A model generated the notes under the pieces. That model had not been told where the DNA came from, did no database searches, and worked only from the letters and a program-made list of their open reading frames with translations. DNA of 64,000 nucleotides, from the NCBI GenBank assembly GCA_944385055.1, contig CALWVT010000006.1:1-64000 (forward strand), written 5' to 3'. Below, one piece after another: positions 15,652 to 24,745 of the stretch. The stretch is from an uncultured Clostridia bacterium (lineage in GTDB: Bacteria > Bacillota > Clostridia > Oscillospirales > Acutalibacteraceae). The position numbers and the translations under genes were made by a program. Positions within the stretch are counted from its first letter, which is position 1, and every line of letters starts with the position of its first letter.

Positions 15652-16881
15652 ATGCACAGTAAGAGCAAAAAACTCTTTGCACTCGGCGCGGTCTTGACCG
15701 CTTCCGTGGCCTTCACGGGTGTGGTTGCGAGCGCGAACAGTGCGGTCGTCACGAAGGACGGCCAGAGCCAACAGCTGTTTCTGCTGACAAACGGCGACAC
15801 ACAGGAAATTTTAAACAGCGCAGGCATCGAGACAAAACAGGGCGACCTTGTGGTCCGCTCGACGAACGGCAGCGGGCGCATTGAGGTCAGCGTCCGCACG
15901 GCGTACCCGGTGCGCCTGGTCGCCGACGGGAAGACGCGCTCCGTCACGATTCATTACGGCGACACAGCGGCCGACGTGCTCGAGAAGGCACAGATCACGT
16001 TGGGGCCGGTGGATACCGTCAACGTCGCGCTCAACCGTCCGATCCTGGAGGGCGAGACGCTGCGCGTGACGCGCAACCGGATCGTCACGGTGACGGCCGA
16101 CGGCGTAAGCCGCGAAGTGGTCGTCGACTGCGGCGCCCGGGCCGAGGACATTGCCTGGGCCGCGGGCGTGAACCTGACCGGCTACGATGAGCTCAACGTC
16201 GACCGCGACGCGACGCTCGAGGACGGCGAAGAGCTCGTTGTCCGCCGCGTGTCGTACCGCGATTCTGCGAAGATGGAGGATGTTCCCTACGACACCGAGA
16301 CGGTCGAGGACGATACGCTCGAGGTCGGCACGACGGAGGTCGAGACCGAAGGCCAGAACGGCCAGGCGCTTGTCATCAGCCGCACGAAGTATATGGACGG
16401 CGAGGCCGTCTCCACCGAGGAGCGCAGCCGCGAGACGATTACGGAGCCGGTCACCGAGGTTGTGCGCGAGGGCACGAAGGAGCCTGAACCGGAACCCGCG
16501 CCGGAACCGGCCGAAACGGACGATGCCGCGCAGGCGGACGCTTCCGCGCCCGTCCAGGACGACGCCGCCCAGACGATTGCGGGCTATTCTTACAGCCGCG
16601 TGATCACCGGCGAATGCACCGCCTACAGCGGCGGCGGCATCTGCAGCACGGGCGTGCCCGCGGCGGTCGGCCGCGTGGCCGTCGACCCGAACGAGATCCC
16701 CTACGGCACACGCATGTACGTGACGAGCGCCGACGGCAGCTACGTCTATGGGTACTGTGTGGCCGCAGATACCGGCGGGTTCATCTACACGAGCGACACG
16801 GTGCTCGACCTGTATATGAACACCGAATCCGAATGCATTTCGTTCGGCCGCCGGGATATGCTGATCTATATCCTCGACTGA
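15652..16881 (+). CDS. RpfB-like secreted cell-wall protein with DUF348, G5 and 3D domains
   Basis: 409 residues. Signal peptide (1-29), two DUF348 ubiquitin-like repeats (about 80-140 and 143-200), a G5 domain (about 200-274), a Pro/Glu/Ala linker (about 275-310), and a C-terminal 3D domain (about 319-409). The three conserved aspartates lie in VAVDPNEIP, AADTGGF and VLDLYM, a double-psi beta-barrel fold of MltA-type lytic transglycosylases. It probably cleaves or remodels peptidoglycan outside the cell. The leader and consensus promoter upstream suggest strong, regulated expression. Terminator directly behind. Confidence 0.92.
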   Translation: MHSKSKKLFALGAVLTASVAFTGVVASANSAVVTKDGQSQQLFLLTNGDTQEILNSAGIETKQGDLVVRSTNGSGRIEVSVRTAYPVRLVADGKTRSVTIHYGDTAADVLEKAQITLGPVDTVNVALNRPILEGETLRVTRNRIVTVTADGVSREVVVDCGARAEDIAWAAGVNLTGYDELNVDRDATLEDGEELVVRRVSYRDSAKMEDVPYDTETVEDDTLEVGTTEVETEGQNGQALVISRTKYMDGEAVSTEERSRETITEPVTEVVREGTKEPEPEPAPEPAETDDAAQADASAPVQDDAAQTIAGYSYSRVITGECTAYSGGGICSTGVPAAVGRVAVDPNEIPYGTRMYVTSADGSYVYGYCVAADTGGFIYTSDTVLDLYMNTESECISFGRRDMLIYILD

Positions 16882-16895
16882 GAAAAGAAAAGCAG

Positions 16896-16921
16896 GCGCC
16901 CCAAAGCGGGGCGCTTTTTTG
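16896..16921 (+). terminator. Intrinsic terminator after the RpfB-like gene
   Basis: GCGCCCC and GGGGCGC stem with short loop, then six T. Confidence 0.9.
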
Positions 16922-16992
16922 TGCCCAAAGCGGGGAATGTCCCAAATTTGTCCCCGTAAGGAGCGAAATTCGAAAAAAGTTGTGCCGCCCCC

Positions 16993-17021
16993 TTGCGGTC
17001 CTCGGAGGGGTGTGGTAAGAT
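16993..17021 (+). promoter_or_regulatory. Sigma-A promoter
   Basis: TTGCGG (16993-16998), 17-bp spacer, TAAGAT (17016-17021), ahead of the two small membrane-protein genes. Confidence 0.65.
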
Positions 17022-17115
17022 AGGGACATCGGAATAGAACATATGGTCGATTTTATGTCAAGCGTGTTATGTTACCGCCGGTACCCGGCGGGCGCGGAAA
17101 GAAGGAGTGGGGAAA

Positions 17116-17484
17116 ATGCAGATTTCACTGTTACTCGGAGCGGCCATGACGGCGGCAGCGGGGGCAATGGCGGCTAAGTTCCGCCCGCGGGCCCGCGGCG
17201 GCAGGCTTTTGTGTGTCCTGCTGGCGGTGATGGGGCTTGTGACGCTCGCGCTGGAGCCGGCAGACGGCACGGTGCTTTTGATCGAGCTGGTTTTGGCGGG
17301 CGTGATGGCGGGCTGCACGGCCGGCGTGCTCGCGCTGGAGGAGCGGTGCCGCGAAAAGCGCCGCGCGGCCTGCCGGGAAGCCGCGCGCCTCGCGAAGGAG
17401 GCCGGCCGGCGCAGCCTGCGCCTGACGCTGCGGTATGCGCGCGTGACGGCGCGGTATTTCCAGGACGACTGCCCGGCCGCTTGA
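17116..17484 (+). CDS. Small hypothetical membrane protein
   Basis: 122 residues with two to three hydrophobic segments (about 3-22, 33-50 and 56-78), followed by a strongly basic, Ala/Arg-rich cytoplasmic tail of about 40 residues. No domain recognised. The ATG at 17116 has AAGGAG 8 nt upstream and is preferred over the GTG at 17107. It is followed 54 bp later by another small membrane protein, probably in the same transcript. Confidence 0.65.
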   Translation: MQISLLLGAAMTAAAGAMAAKFRPRARGGRLLCVLLAVMGLVTLALEPADGTVLLIELVLAGVMAGCTAGVLALEERCREKRRAACREAARLAKEAGRRSLRLTLRYARVTARYFQDDCPAA

Positions 17485-17538
17485 CACGGCGGCGCTTCCC
17501 CCGTAAAATGAAAGTACGTTTCGAAAGGGGGACGCGTT

Positions 17539-17973
17539 TTGGAGTATGTGTATGCGGGCCTGTGGCTCGTGGTCGGGCTTTTGCTGATCTTCCGCTTTGG
17601 AAAAGAGTATAAGCTCTTTTACGCGGTGGGCGCATTTTTCCTGTTCATGGCCGCGTGGTGGGGCTACGGCGCGGCGACGGGCACGGAGATGTTCGAAGGG
17701 ACACGCGGATGGGTCTTCCGCGGGGTGGCGCTCGTTGTGCTCATCGCGCTCGTGCCCATTTTCGTGCGCCGCATGCGCCGTGAGCGCGCCGAAAACGGGG
17801 CCCCGCAGAAAACCGAGGCCCAGCGCCGGCAGGACGCCGAGGACTTGAAATGGCTCGAAGAGATGGAGCGCCAGTCCGCCGACGACGCCCCCGGCTTTGC
17901 CTGGGAGGAGGATGCGCCGGATGCGGACAAACCCGAAAACGGCGCAGGAACGCATCCGTCCGCAAAAGCATAG
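17539..17973 (+). CDS. Small hypothetical membrane protein
   Basis: 144 residues. Three predicted membrane segments (about 3-20, 25-48 and 57-76) are followed by a charged cytoplasmic tail of about 65 residues containing EAQRRQDAEDLKWLEEME, likely helical. No family recognised. TTG start at 17539, preceded by AAAGGGGG about 8 nt upstream. A strong terminator closes the unit. Confidence 0.7.
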   Translation: MEYVYAGLWLVVGLLLIFRFGKEYKLFYAVGAFFLFMAAWWGYGAATGTEMFEGTRGWVFRGVALVVLIALVPIFVRRMRRERAENGAPQKTEAQRRQDAEDLKWLEEMERQSADDAPGFAWEEDAPDADKPENGAGTHPSAKA

Positions 17974-18020
17974 AATGCGAAAGCGGAGGAAACGTTTCCC
18001 GGCCGCTTTCAAAATAGATG

Positions 18021-18060
18021 GGGCCGCCCTTTTATAGAAAAAGGGCGGCCCTGCTTTTTT
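18021..18060 (+). terminator. Intrinsic terminator
   Basis: Perfect 12-bp stem, GGGCCGCCCTTT with AAAGGGCGGCCC, then TGCTTTTTT. Confidence 0.93.
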
Positions 18061-18094
18061 CGGGGAGCGTACCCGGGCCGGCCTTTCCTGCGGA

Positions 18095-18123
18095 TTGCAT
18101 TCCGCACGGGAATATGATACAAT
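18095..18123 (+). promoter_or_regulatory. Sigma-A promoter of the rpe unit
   Basis: TTGCAT (18095-18100), 17-bp spacer, TACAAT (18118-18123). Confidence 0.75.
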
Positions 18124-18173
18124 ACAGAAAAAGATGCCCGGCAAATGCGGGCGCAAAAGAGGAGGGGCTTTGG

Positions 18174-18404
18174 ATGCAGAAAAAAAGCGTAGATATCGCG
18201 GTTTTGGCCGCATGCATCGCCATGTTTGCGGCAACGGTTGTACTGTGCGCGAAGGGTGCGTGGAAATTTACGGCGTTCGTTTCCGGCGGCGTGCTGCTGA
18301 GTTTAATCTTGCACATGCTCAAAAAGGCGCGGCAAATGCCGGCGTATATAGACGCCAAATGGCACAATCCGCAGGCCCCTTCGCAGGGAGGTTCCGCATG
18401 CTGA
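18174..18404 (+). CDS. Small membrane protein upstream of rpe
   Basis: 76 residues with two hydrophobic segments (about 7-25 and 32-48) and a basic, hydrophilic tail. ATG at 18174 with GAGGAGGGG about 8 nt upstream. Its stop overlaps the rpe start by 7 nt, so it is likely coupled to rpe translation. No known family. The longer frame to 18018 overlaps the promoter and is rejected. Confidence 0.7.
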   Translation: MQKKSVDIAVLAACIAMFAATVVLCAKGAWKFTAFVSGGVLLSLILHMLKKARQMPAYIDAKWHNPQAPSQGGSAC

Positions 18405-19024
18405 TCGCTCCTTCCATCCTCGCGGCGGATTTTGCCGCGCTCGGCGCCGAGGTCGAGGCCGTCGACCGTGCCGGTGCCGATTGGATCCACCTAGACGTGA
18501 TGGACGGCCACTTTGTTCCGAACCTGACGTTCGGGCCGGACACCGTGCGCGCGCTGCGGCCGCATTCGAAAAAGCCGTTTGACGTGCATTTGATGATTTC
18601 CCATCCGCTCTCCTATGTGGGCGCATTTTTGGATGCCGGCGCCGATTGCGTCTCGTTCCATATCGAGGCCGACGACGATGCGCAGGAAGTCATCGACAGG
18701 ATTCATCAGGCGGGCCGGCGCGCCGGGCTCGCGATCAAGCCCGCAACGCCGGTCGAGGCGGTCGTGCCGTATCTCGGGCAGCTCGATTTCGTGCTCGTGA
18801 TGACCGTGGAACCGGGGTTTGGCGGACAGGCGTTCCGCGCGGAACAGCTTGAAAAGGTCCGCGCGCTGAAGGCGTTGTCCCCCGCGCTGCCCATTGAGAT
18901 CGACGGCGGCGTCAATGAGCAGACGGCCCCGGCCGCAAAGGCCGCGGGGGTGGACATCTGCGTGGCGGGCAGTTCGGTATTCCGCGCCGCGGATTACGCG
19001 CAGGCCATCGCCGTGCTGAAGTAG
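18398..19024 (+). CDS. rpe: Ribulose-phosphate 3-epimerase
   Basis: 208 residues, the normal size. It interconverts D-ribulose 5-phosphate and D-xylulose 5-phosphate in the pentose phosphate pathway as a metal-dependent TIM barrel. Visible family motifs are IAPSILAADFA at the start, the metal-binding LDVMDGHFVPNLTFGP, VHLMI, VMTVEPGFGGQAF, and IEIDGGVNE. The ATG at 18398 has GGGAGG 8 nt upstream; in-frame extension upstream overlaps the small membrane-protein gene and is not used. A terminator follows. Confidence 0.97.
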   Translation: MLIAPSILAADFAALGAEVEAVDRAGADWIHLDVMDGHFVPNLTFGPDTVRALRPHSKKPFDVHLMISHPLSYVGAFLDAGADCVSFHIEADDDAQEVIDRIHQAGRRAGLAIKPATPVEAVVPYLGQLDFVLVMTVEPGFGGQAFRAEQLEKVRALKALSPALPIEIDGGVNEQTAPAAKAAGVDICVAGSSVFRAADYAQAIAVLK

Positions 19025-19066
19025 ACGGCGCAGGGATATTAAAAAACGAACCGGTTTTCGATAGAC

Positions 19067-19110
19067 AAAAAGGCCGCACTTCCGGATGATTCGGAGGCGC
19101 GGCCTTTTTT
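19067..19110 (+). terminator. Intrinsic terminator after rpe
   Basis: AAAAGGCCGC and GCGGCCTTTT form the outer stem, with TTCCG/CGGA inside, followed by T residues; symmetric enough to work on both strands. Confidence 0.85.
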
Positions 19111-19216
19111 GCCCTTTCCCGCAAACGAACCTGCATAAGTATTTTGAAAAGTTTTGGAGAGACTAGGAGGTATCTGAACAAAAAGAAGCAATCCAAGGGA
19201 AAGGGATGTTTGGAAA

Positions 19217-19744
19217 TTGAAAGCAACAGGCATTGTCAGACGCATCGACGATTTGGGGCGCGTGGTGATCCCCAAGGAGATCCGGCGCACGCTGCGCATC
19301 CGCGACGGCGACGCGCTGGAGATCTATACGGACAACATGGGCGGTGTGATCTTTAAGAAGTATTCGCCGGTCGGCGAACTCTCCGCGACGGCGGCACAGG
19401 TGGCGGATGTGCTGCAGGGCACGGCGGGCAGGCCGGTGCTCGTATGCGACCGCGACCACGTGGTGGCGGTGTCGGGCGTTTCGAAGCGGGAGTATCTGGA
19501 ACGGCGCGTCAGCGCGGAACTCGAGGAGGCCATGCAGGGCCGCGAGGCCGCGGCGGGCGACGAGGTGCTTCATCCGGTGGAAGGCGTGACGTGTACGGCG
19601 TGCGCCGTATGCCCGATCCTTGTGCAGGGCGACGTCACGGGGGCCGTCGTGCTCCTGCAGCAGGAGGGGAAAACGGCCGGCGAGGGCGAGCTGCAGCTCG
19701 TGCGCACCGCGGCCGGCTTTTTGGGGCGCCAGTTAGAGGCGTAA
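19217..19744 (+). CDS. spoVT: Stage V sporulation protein T (SpoVT), AbrB-type regulator
   Basis: 175 residues, matching SpoVT (178 in Bacillus subtilis). N-terminal swapped-hairpin AbrB DNA-binding domain (1-52) beginning MKATGIVRRIDDLGRVVIPK, then a GAF-like sensor domain (about 60-175). SpoVT tunes sigma-G-dependent genes in the forespore, so this supports a spore-forming host. The TTG at 19217 is the start judged by homology; the ribosome site is weak (GGGATG/TTTGGA). An AGGAGGT at 19166 lies too far upstream to serve this start. Confidence 0.93.
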   Translation: MKATGIVRRIDDLGRVVIPKEIRRTLRIRDGDALEIYTDNMGGVIFKKYSPVGELSATAAQVADVLQGTAGRPVLVCDRDHVVAVSGVSKREYLERRVSAELEEAMQGREAAAGDEVLHPVEGVTCTACAVCPILVQGDVTGAVVLLQQEGKTAGEGELQLVRTAAGFLGRQLEA

Positions 19745-19781
19745 AAGGCCCATTTTTGCGGGCTGCCTTGAAAAGAAAGGG

Positions 19782-19810
19782 TTGCATTCCGAGGGAAGCT
19801 GTGGTATACT
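19782..19810 (+). promoter_or_regulatory. Sigma-A promoter of the rimP-nusA-infB operon
   Basis: TTGCAT (19782-19787), 17-bp spacer, TATACT (19805-19810). Confidence 0.85.
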
Positions 19811-19835
19811 CATAAAGGATATTGTTTGGAGGATG

Positions 19836-19863
19836 AAAGAGTGGGGCAACCCACTCTTTTGTT
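19836..19863 (+). terminator. Terminator-like hairpin in the rimP leader
   Basis: Perfect 10-bp stem, AAAGAGTGGG with CCCACTCTTT, 4-nt loop, then TTG TTT. It lies between the promoter and rimP, so it can act as an attenuator; NusA autoregulation is known for this operon in other bacteria, but here this is inference. Confidence 0.65.
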
Positions 19864-19891
19864 TGCATTATACGCAAGTTGAGGTGAAAGT

Positions 19892-20395
19892 ATGGCTGGC
19901 AAAAAACGCGGCGGCACCGCGCAGGCAGTGTGGCAGCTGGCACAGCCGCTGGCCGCGTCCCTGGGTTTGACGCTGTGGGATGTGCGCTTTTTAAAGGAGG
20001 GCGCCGATTGGGTGCTGCGCCTGTACATCGATAAGGAAGGCGGCGTGGGGATTGACGACTGCGTCAATATGACGCATGCGGTCGATAAGCCCTTAGACGA
20101 GGCAGACCTCATTTCCGGCGCGTATACGCTCGAGGTCAGCTCGCCGGGCATTAACCGCGAATTGACGCGCCCGGAGCATTTCGAAAAGTATAGGGGGCAC
20201 GAACTCCACGTGCGCTTTATCCGCCCGTTTGCGGACGGCAGCCGGGAAGTGATCGGCACCCTGCGGGCGTTTGACGACCCGCAGCTGACGCTCGAAAACG
20301 GCGAAGGGGAGACGATGACCTTTTCACGCGCACAGACCGCGTGGATCCGGCTTTGTGAGGAAGACGAACAGGGAACACAGGAGGCAACCGAATGA
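19892..20395 (+). CDS. rimP: Ribosome maturation factor RimP
   Basis: 167 residues, normal size. Assists 30S subunit maturation. The N-terminal alpha/beta domain contains LTLWDVRFLKEG and LRLYIDKEGGVGIDDC; the middle has LEVSSPGINRELTRPEHFEKY, and the C-terminal SH3-like barrel follows (about 85-160). ATG at 19892 preceded by GAGGTGA. The first gene of an information-processing operon; its stop overlaps nusA by 4 nt (ATGA). Confidence 0.97.
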   Translation: MAGKKRGGTAQAVWQLAQPLAASLGLTLWDVRFLKEGADWVLRLYIDKEGGVGIDDCVNMTHAVDKPLDEADLISGAYTLEVSSPGINRELTRPEHFEKYRGHELHVRFIRPFADGSREVIGTLRAFDDPQLTLENGEGETMTFSRAQTAWIRLCEEDEQGTQEATE

Positions 20396-21489
20396 GCAAC
20401 GAAGTGATCGACGCGCTGGATTTACTGGAGAAAGAGCGCGGCATCCCGAAAGAATATATGATCGACCAGATCATCAAGGCAATTACGACCGCCTGCAAGA
20501 ACAGCTACGGCAACGAAAACTGCAGCGTCCATTTAAACGAGGAGACCGGCGAATTCGAAGTCTTCCTGCGCAAGACCGTTGTGGAAGATGTGCAGGACCC
20601 GAACCACGAGATCCTGCTTGAAAAGGCGCGCAAGATTGACCCGACGTGTGTGCCCGGCGAGGAAGTCAGCGTCCAGCTGCACACGAAGGAATTCGGCCGC
20701 ATTGCGGCGCACCAGGCGCGCGGGGTCATCCGCCAGGGCATCCGTGCCGGCGAGCGCGGCTTGATGCTCAAGGAGTTTGAGTCGAAGCACCAGGAGCTCG
20801 TGACGGCCCAGGTCGAGCGCGTCGACCCGCACTCGGGCGCCGTTTCGGTGCGCATCGGGAAGAGCGAGGCCATCCTGCCGCGCAGTGAGATGGTCGGCGA
20901 CGAGACGTTCCACGAGGGCGACCATATCAAGGTGTACGTTGTCGACGTGCACGACGGCGAGAAGGGCCCGCGCGCGATTATCAGCCGCACGCATCCGGAC
21001 CTCGTCAAGCGGCTGTTTGAAAACGAAGTGCCGGAGATTTACGACGGCACGGTCGAGGTGAAGGCCGTTTCCCGCGAGGCCGGCAGCCGCACGAAGCTGG
21101 CCGTGTGCTCGCACAACCCGTCCGTGGACGCGGTCGGCGCGTGCATCGGTGCGCGCGGGGCCCGCGTCGGCGCGATTGTGGAGGAGTTGGGCGGCGAGAA
21201 GATCGACATCGTCGAGTACGACGAAGACCCGGCGAAGTTCGTCGCAAACGCGCTGTCGCCCGCGACGGTCCTGCACGTCGAGGTCGCGCCGGACGGCTCG
21301 CATGCGTGCCGTGTGACGGTGCCGGACAATCAGCTTTCGCTCGCAATCGGCAACAAGGGCCAGAACGCCCGCCTCGCCGCGAAGCTGACCGGCTGGAAGA
21401 TCGACATCAAGCCCGAAAGCGGCTTCTATGGGGAAGAAGAAAAAGAGGAGACACCCGTGAAGGCCCCTGCGGCGGACGCCCAGGCGTAA
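20392..21489 (+). CDS. nusA: Transcription termination/antitermination factor NusA
   Basis: 365 residues, the usual length for Firmicutes NusA lacking C-terminal acidic repeats. N-terminal RNA polymerase-binding domain (about 1-125), S1 domain (about 130-200, VTAQVERVDPHSGAVSVRIG), KH1 and KH2 (about 205-345, with IGARGARVGAIVEELGGEKIDI split across the first GxxG, and AIGNKGQNARLAAKLTGWKI). It modulates pausing and termination. ATGA overlap with rimP. An acidic tail (GEEEKEETP) ends the protein. Confidence 0.98.
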   Translation: MSNEVIDALDLLEKERGIPKEYMIDQIIKAITTACKNSYGNENCSVHLNEETGEFEVFLRKTVVEDVQDPNHEILLEKARKIDPTCVPGEEVSVQLHTKEFGRIAAHQARGVIRQGIRAGERGLMLKEFESKHQELVTAQVERVDPHSGAVSVRIGKSEAILPRSEMVGDETFHEGDHIKVYVVDVHDGEKGPRAIISRTHPDLVKRLFENEVPEIYDGTVEVKAVSREAGSRTKLAVCSHNPSVDAVGACIGARGARVGAIVEELGGEKIDIVEYDEDPAKFVANALSPATVLHVEVAPDGSHACRVTVPDNQLSLAIGNKGQNARLAAKLTGWKIDIKPESGFYGEEEKEETPVKAPAADAQA

Positions 21490-21632
21490 ACGGCCCGCTT
21501 TTTTGCGCCTGCGGGCGGTAGAAAAGCGGCTTCCTCTTCGAGAGAACACAAGCGGTTTTTGGAAGGTTTTGAAAACGGGGCGCGCCTCCTTTTTGGGACG
21601 GACCGGCGCCCGGGATTACAGGAGGGCCTAAT

Positions 21633-21902
21633 TTGCACCAGAAAAAAGTCCCGCTGCGCATGTGTACCGGCTGCGGCGAAATGAAACCGAAAAAGGAGCT
21701 CGTGCGCGTCGTGCGCTCACCGCAGGGCGAGGTGTCGCTGGACCTTTCCGGCCGCGCGCCGGGGCGCGGCGCGTACGTGTGCCGCAATGTGGAGTGCCTG
21801 AAAAAGGCGCGCAAGGCACACCGGTTTGAGCGGGCCTTTTCCTGCCAGATCCCGGAAGCGGTGTACGACCGCATGGAAGAGGAGATGAGCCGCCATGCGT
21901 GA
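21633..21902 (+). CDS. ylxR: YlxR-family RNA-binding protein (DUF448)
   Basis: 89 residues with the conserved start PLRMCTGCGEMKPKKELVRV and the central GRAPGRGAYVC, both defining YlxR. The Cys pair in RMCTGCG is the family hallmark. It is thought to bind RNA and lies in the nusA-infB operon in most Firmicutes. TTG start at 21633 with AGGAGGGC about 6 nt upstream. The gap to nusA (21490-21632) holds only a GCCCGC/GCGGGC stem without a T-run. Confidence 0.93.
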   Translation: MHQKKVPLRMCTGCGEMKPKKELVRVVRSPQGEVSLDLSGRAPGRGAYVCRNVECLKKARKAHRFERAFSCQIPEAVYDRMEEEMSRHA

Positions 21903-22200
21903 ACAGGCGTTTCTGTCGCTTTTGGGGCTGTGCCGGCGGGCCGGGCGGCTGGCCCTCGGCCATGACCCCGTGCTCGAAAGCCTGCGCCGGGGCAAGGCAA
22001 AGCTCGTGCTTTTGGCAGAAGATTTTTCCGCGCGTTCGGCCAAAGACCTTCTGCAGGCGGCCGAAGCCGCGAAGGTGCCCGTCTTGAGGCCGGGCGTTTC
22101 GCTGGCGGCTTTGAGCGCTGCCGTGGGCAGGCGCGCGGGCGCGCTTGCGTGTGAGGACGCCGGCTTTGCAGGAAAGCTCCAGGAGCTTTGTGACGATTGA
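21895..22200 (+). CDS. ylxQ: L7Ae/YlxQ-family ribosomal-associated protein
   Basis: 101 residues. The L7Ae RNA-binding fold is shown by [24 protein letters not shown] split into [16 protein letters not shown] and the LVLLAEDFS strand. Family members bind kink-turns. It overlaps ylxR by 8 nt and ends 19 nt before infB, in the canonical order. Confidence 0.93.
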   Translation: MREQAFLSLLGLCRRAGRLALGHDPVLESLRRGKAKLVLLAEDFSARSAKDLLQAAEAAKVPVLRPGVSLAALSAAVGRRAGALACEDAGFAGKLQELCDD

Positions 22201-22219
22201 TGAGGAGGAAGGGATTGCG

Positions 22220-24673
22220 ATGATGATTAAATACCGCGTGCACGACGTTGCCAAGGATTTTGGCCTGCAGAATAAAGATGTGATGGATATCCTCGAGAAA
22301 TATACCGGGGACCCCAAAAAGCATATGACGGCGCTGACCGAAGAGGAACTCGACCTGGTGTTTGAGGCTCTGACGCAGAAAGCGGCCATGAAGAATTTGG
22401 ACCCCTACTTTGCGCAGCGCACGGAGAAGGCCGTGACGATTTCCTCCAATCCGAATGCGGCGCCGGTGCCCGTCAAGGAAGCCGTCGCGAAGCATGAAAA
22501 GGAGAAGGCCGGCGAAAAGAAGGGCCAGGGCGACAAGGCCCAGGCCCATGCAAACCCCAACGGCGGCAATCCGCGCCGCGGCAAGCAGAAGCAGCAGCAA
22601 AAGCCCGCGCAGAAGCGTCCGCAGCAGCAGACGCTGCGCCCGCAGGGCAATACAACTTCGCGCGAGGGGAACGTCAACGCGGCGGACCCGACGCTGCGCC
22701 GCCCGGCCGACCGCATCGTCGATACGCGCGCGCATGACGTCGAGCTCGATAAGTATAACGAGAAGTACGACCGCCTCGCAAACGAGAAGGTCAAGACCGA
22801 CACCGTCGTGCGCAAGCAGAAGCTAAACCAGAAGAGCGCCCAGTACCGCCGCGGACGCCGCCCGAAGCGCGAGACCGAGGCCGAGCGCCTGCGCCGCATC
22901 GCAGCGGAACGCAAGGCAAAGCCGATTACGGTCCAGATCCCCGAGAGCATTACGGTCGGTGAACTCGCGCTGCGTTTGAAGGCGACGGCCGCCGAGGTCA
23001 TCAAGAAGCTCATGGCGATGGGCGTGTTTGCGACGATCAACGACGAAATCGATTTTGACACCGCGGCGCTCGTCGCGATGGAATTCCACGCGAAGGTGGA
23101 AAAGGAAGTCGAGGTCACGATTGAGGAGCAGATCATCGACGACAGCGAGGACAAAGCGGAAGACCTTCTGCCGCGCGCGCCGGTTGTCGTGGTCATGGGC
23201 CACGTCGACCACGGCAAGACGAGTTTGCTCGACGCAATCCGCCACACGAACGTGACCGCGAGCGAGGCCGGCGGCATTACGCAGCACATCGGCGCGTACC
23301 AGGTCGACGTTTCCGGCCGGCCGGTCACCTTCCTCGACACGCCGGGCCATGAGGCGTTTACGACGATGCGTGCCCGCGGCGCACAGTGCACGGATATCGC
23401 CGTGCTCGTTGTGGCGGCGGACGACGGCATCATGCCGCAGACCGTCGAGGCCATCCACCATGCGAAGGCCGCGGAGGTCTCGATCATCGTCGCAATCAAC
23501 AAGATCGATAAGCCCGGCGCCAACCCGGACCATGTCCTGCAGCAGCTGACGGAATACGAGCTTGTGCCGGAGGAATGGGGCGGCGATACGCCGTGCATCC
23601 GCGTCTCCGCGAAGACGGGCGAGGGCTTGCAGGACCTCTTGGAGATGATCCTGCTCGTTGCGGATATGAAGGAATTGAAGGCAAACCCGAACCGCCCGGC
23701 CAAGGGCACGGTGGTGGAAGCGCGCCTCGACCGCGGCCGCGGGCCGATCGCGACGATGCTCGTGCAGAACGGCACGCTGCATACGGGCGATATTGTGGTT
23801 GCGGGCACGAGCGTCGGCCGTGTGCGCGCGATGACGAACTCGCGCGGGCGCACGATCCACGACGCCGGCCCGAGCGTGCCGGTCGAAATTACGGGCCTCG
23901 ACAGCGTGCCGACCGGCGGCGACACGTTCAATGCCGTTTCGGATGAACGCCTGGCCCGCCAGCTCGTCGAACAGCGCCGCACCGCCCAGAAAGAGGAGCG
24001 CTTCAATGCCCGCACGAAGGTCACGCTCGACAACCTGTTCGAGCAGATGCAGATGGGCGATATGAAGGAGCTGCAGATCATTGTCAAGGCCGATGTGCAG
24101 GGCTCCGTCGAGGCCGTGCGCCAGTCGCTCGAAAAGCTCTCGAACGACGAGGTGCGCGTCAACGTGATTCACGGCGCCGTGGGTGCAATCAGCGAGAGCG
24201 ACGTCATGCTCGCCGCCGCAAGCAACGCGATCATCGTCGGCTTTAACGTCCGCCCGGACCCGGTGGCCGAGGAAAACGCGAAGCGCGACGGCGTCGACCT
24301 GCGGCTGTACCGCGTCATTTACGAGTGCATTGAGGAGATCGAGGCGGCCATGAAGGGCATGCTCGCGCCGAAGGTGCGCGAAGTTGCGCTCGGCCGTGCG
24401 GAATGCCGCGAGACGTATAAGATCAGCTCCGTCGGCATCGTCATCGGCGCGCATGTGCAAAGCGGCAAGATCACGCGCAATGCGGATATCCGCGTCGTGC
24501 GCGACGGCATCGTGATCGCCGACGACAAGGTCGCATCGCTGCGCCGCTTTAAGGACGACGTCAAGGAGGTTTCCGAGGGCTATGACTGCGGCATCTGCCT
24601 TGAGAAATTCTCGGACATCAAGATCGGCGACGTGCTCGAAGCGTATATGATGGAGGAATACCGCCCCGAATAA
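22220..24673 (+). CDS. infB: Translation initiation factor IF-2
   Basis: 817 residues. N-terminal IF2-N domain, then a long basic/Gln-rich linker (about 85-230), a second IF2-N, and the GTPase with G1 GHVDHGKT (residue 327 onward), G3 DTPGHE, and G4 NKID. C-terminal domains II-IV follow and end MMEEYRPE. It positions fMet-tRNA on the 30S subunit. I chose the ATG at 22220 (GAGGAGGAAGGG upstream); an equally plausible ATG is the next codon. Frames reaching 22145 overlap ylxQ and are rejected. Confidence 0.98.
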   Translation: MMIKYRVHDVAKDFGLQNKDVMDILEKYTGDPKKHMTALTEEELDLVFEALTQKAAMKNLDPYFAQRTEKAVTISSNPNAAPVPVKEAVAKHEKEKAGEKKGQGDKAQAHANPNGGNPRRGKQKQQQKPAQKRPQQQTLRPQGNTTSREGNVNAADPTLRRPADRIVDTRAHDVELDKYNEKYDRLANEKVKTDTVVRKQKLNQKSAQYRRGRRPKRETEAERLRRIAAERKAKPITVQIPESITVGELALRLKATAAEVIKKLMAMGVFATINDEIDFDTAALVAMEFHAKVEKEVEVTIEEQIIDDSEDKAEDLLPRAPVVVVMGHVDHGKTSLLDAIRHTNVTASEAGGITQHIGAYQVDVSGRPVTFLDTPGHEAFTTMRARGAQCTDIAVLVVAADDGIMPQTVEAIHHAKAAEVSIIVAINKIDKPGANPDHVLQQLTEYELVPEEWGGDTPCIRVSAKTGEGLQDLLEMILLVADMKELKANPNRPAKGTVVEARLDRGRGPIATMLVQNGTLHTGDIVVAGTSVGRVRAMTNSRGRTIHDAGPSVPVEITGLDSVPTGGDTFNAVSDERLARQLVEQRRTAQKEERFNARTKVTLDNLFEQMQMGDMKELQIIVKADVQGSVEAVRQSLEKLSNDEVRVNVIHGAVGAISESDVMLAAASNAIIVGFNVRPDPVAEENAKRDGVDLRLYRVIYECIEEIEAAMKGMLAPKVREVALGRAECRETYKISSVGIVIGAHVQSGKITRNADIRVVRDGIVIADDKVASLRRFKDDVKEVSEGYDCGICLEKFSDIKIGDVLEAYMMEEYRPE

Positions 24674-24697
24674 GGCGAAATCCCATAGATTGACAAG

Positions 24698-24726
24698 ATG
24701 CAGAGTGGCGCACACTCTGCATTTTT
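24698..24726 (+). terminator. Terminator-like hairpin between infB and rbfA
   Basis: Perfect 10-bp stem, ATGCAGAGTG with CACTCTGCAT, 5-nt loop, then TTTTT. It lies within the operon, so downstream genes may be partly uncoupled from infB. Confidence 0.8.
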
Positions 24727-24745
24727 GGAACAGGAGGCAGATGGA

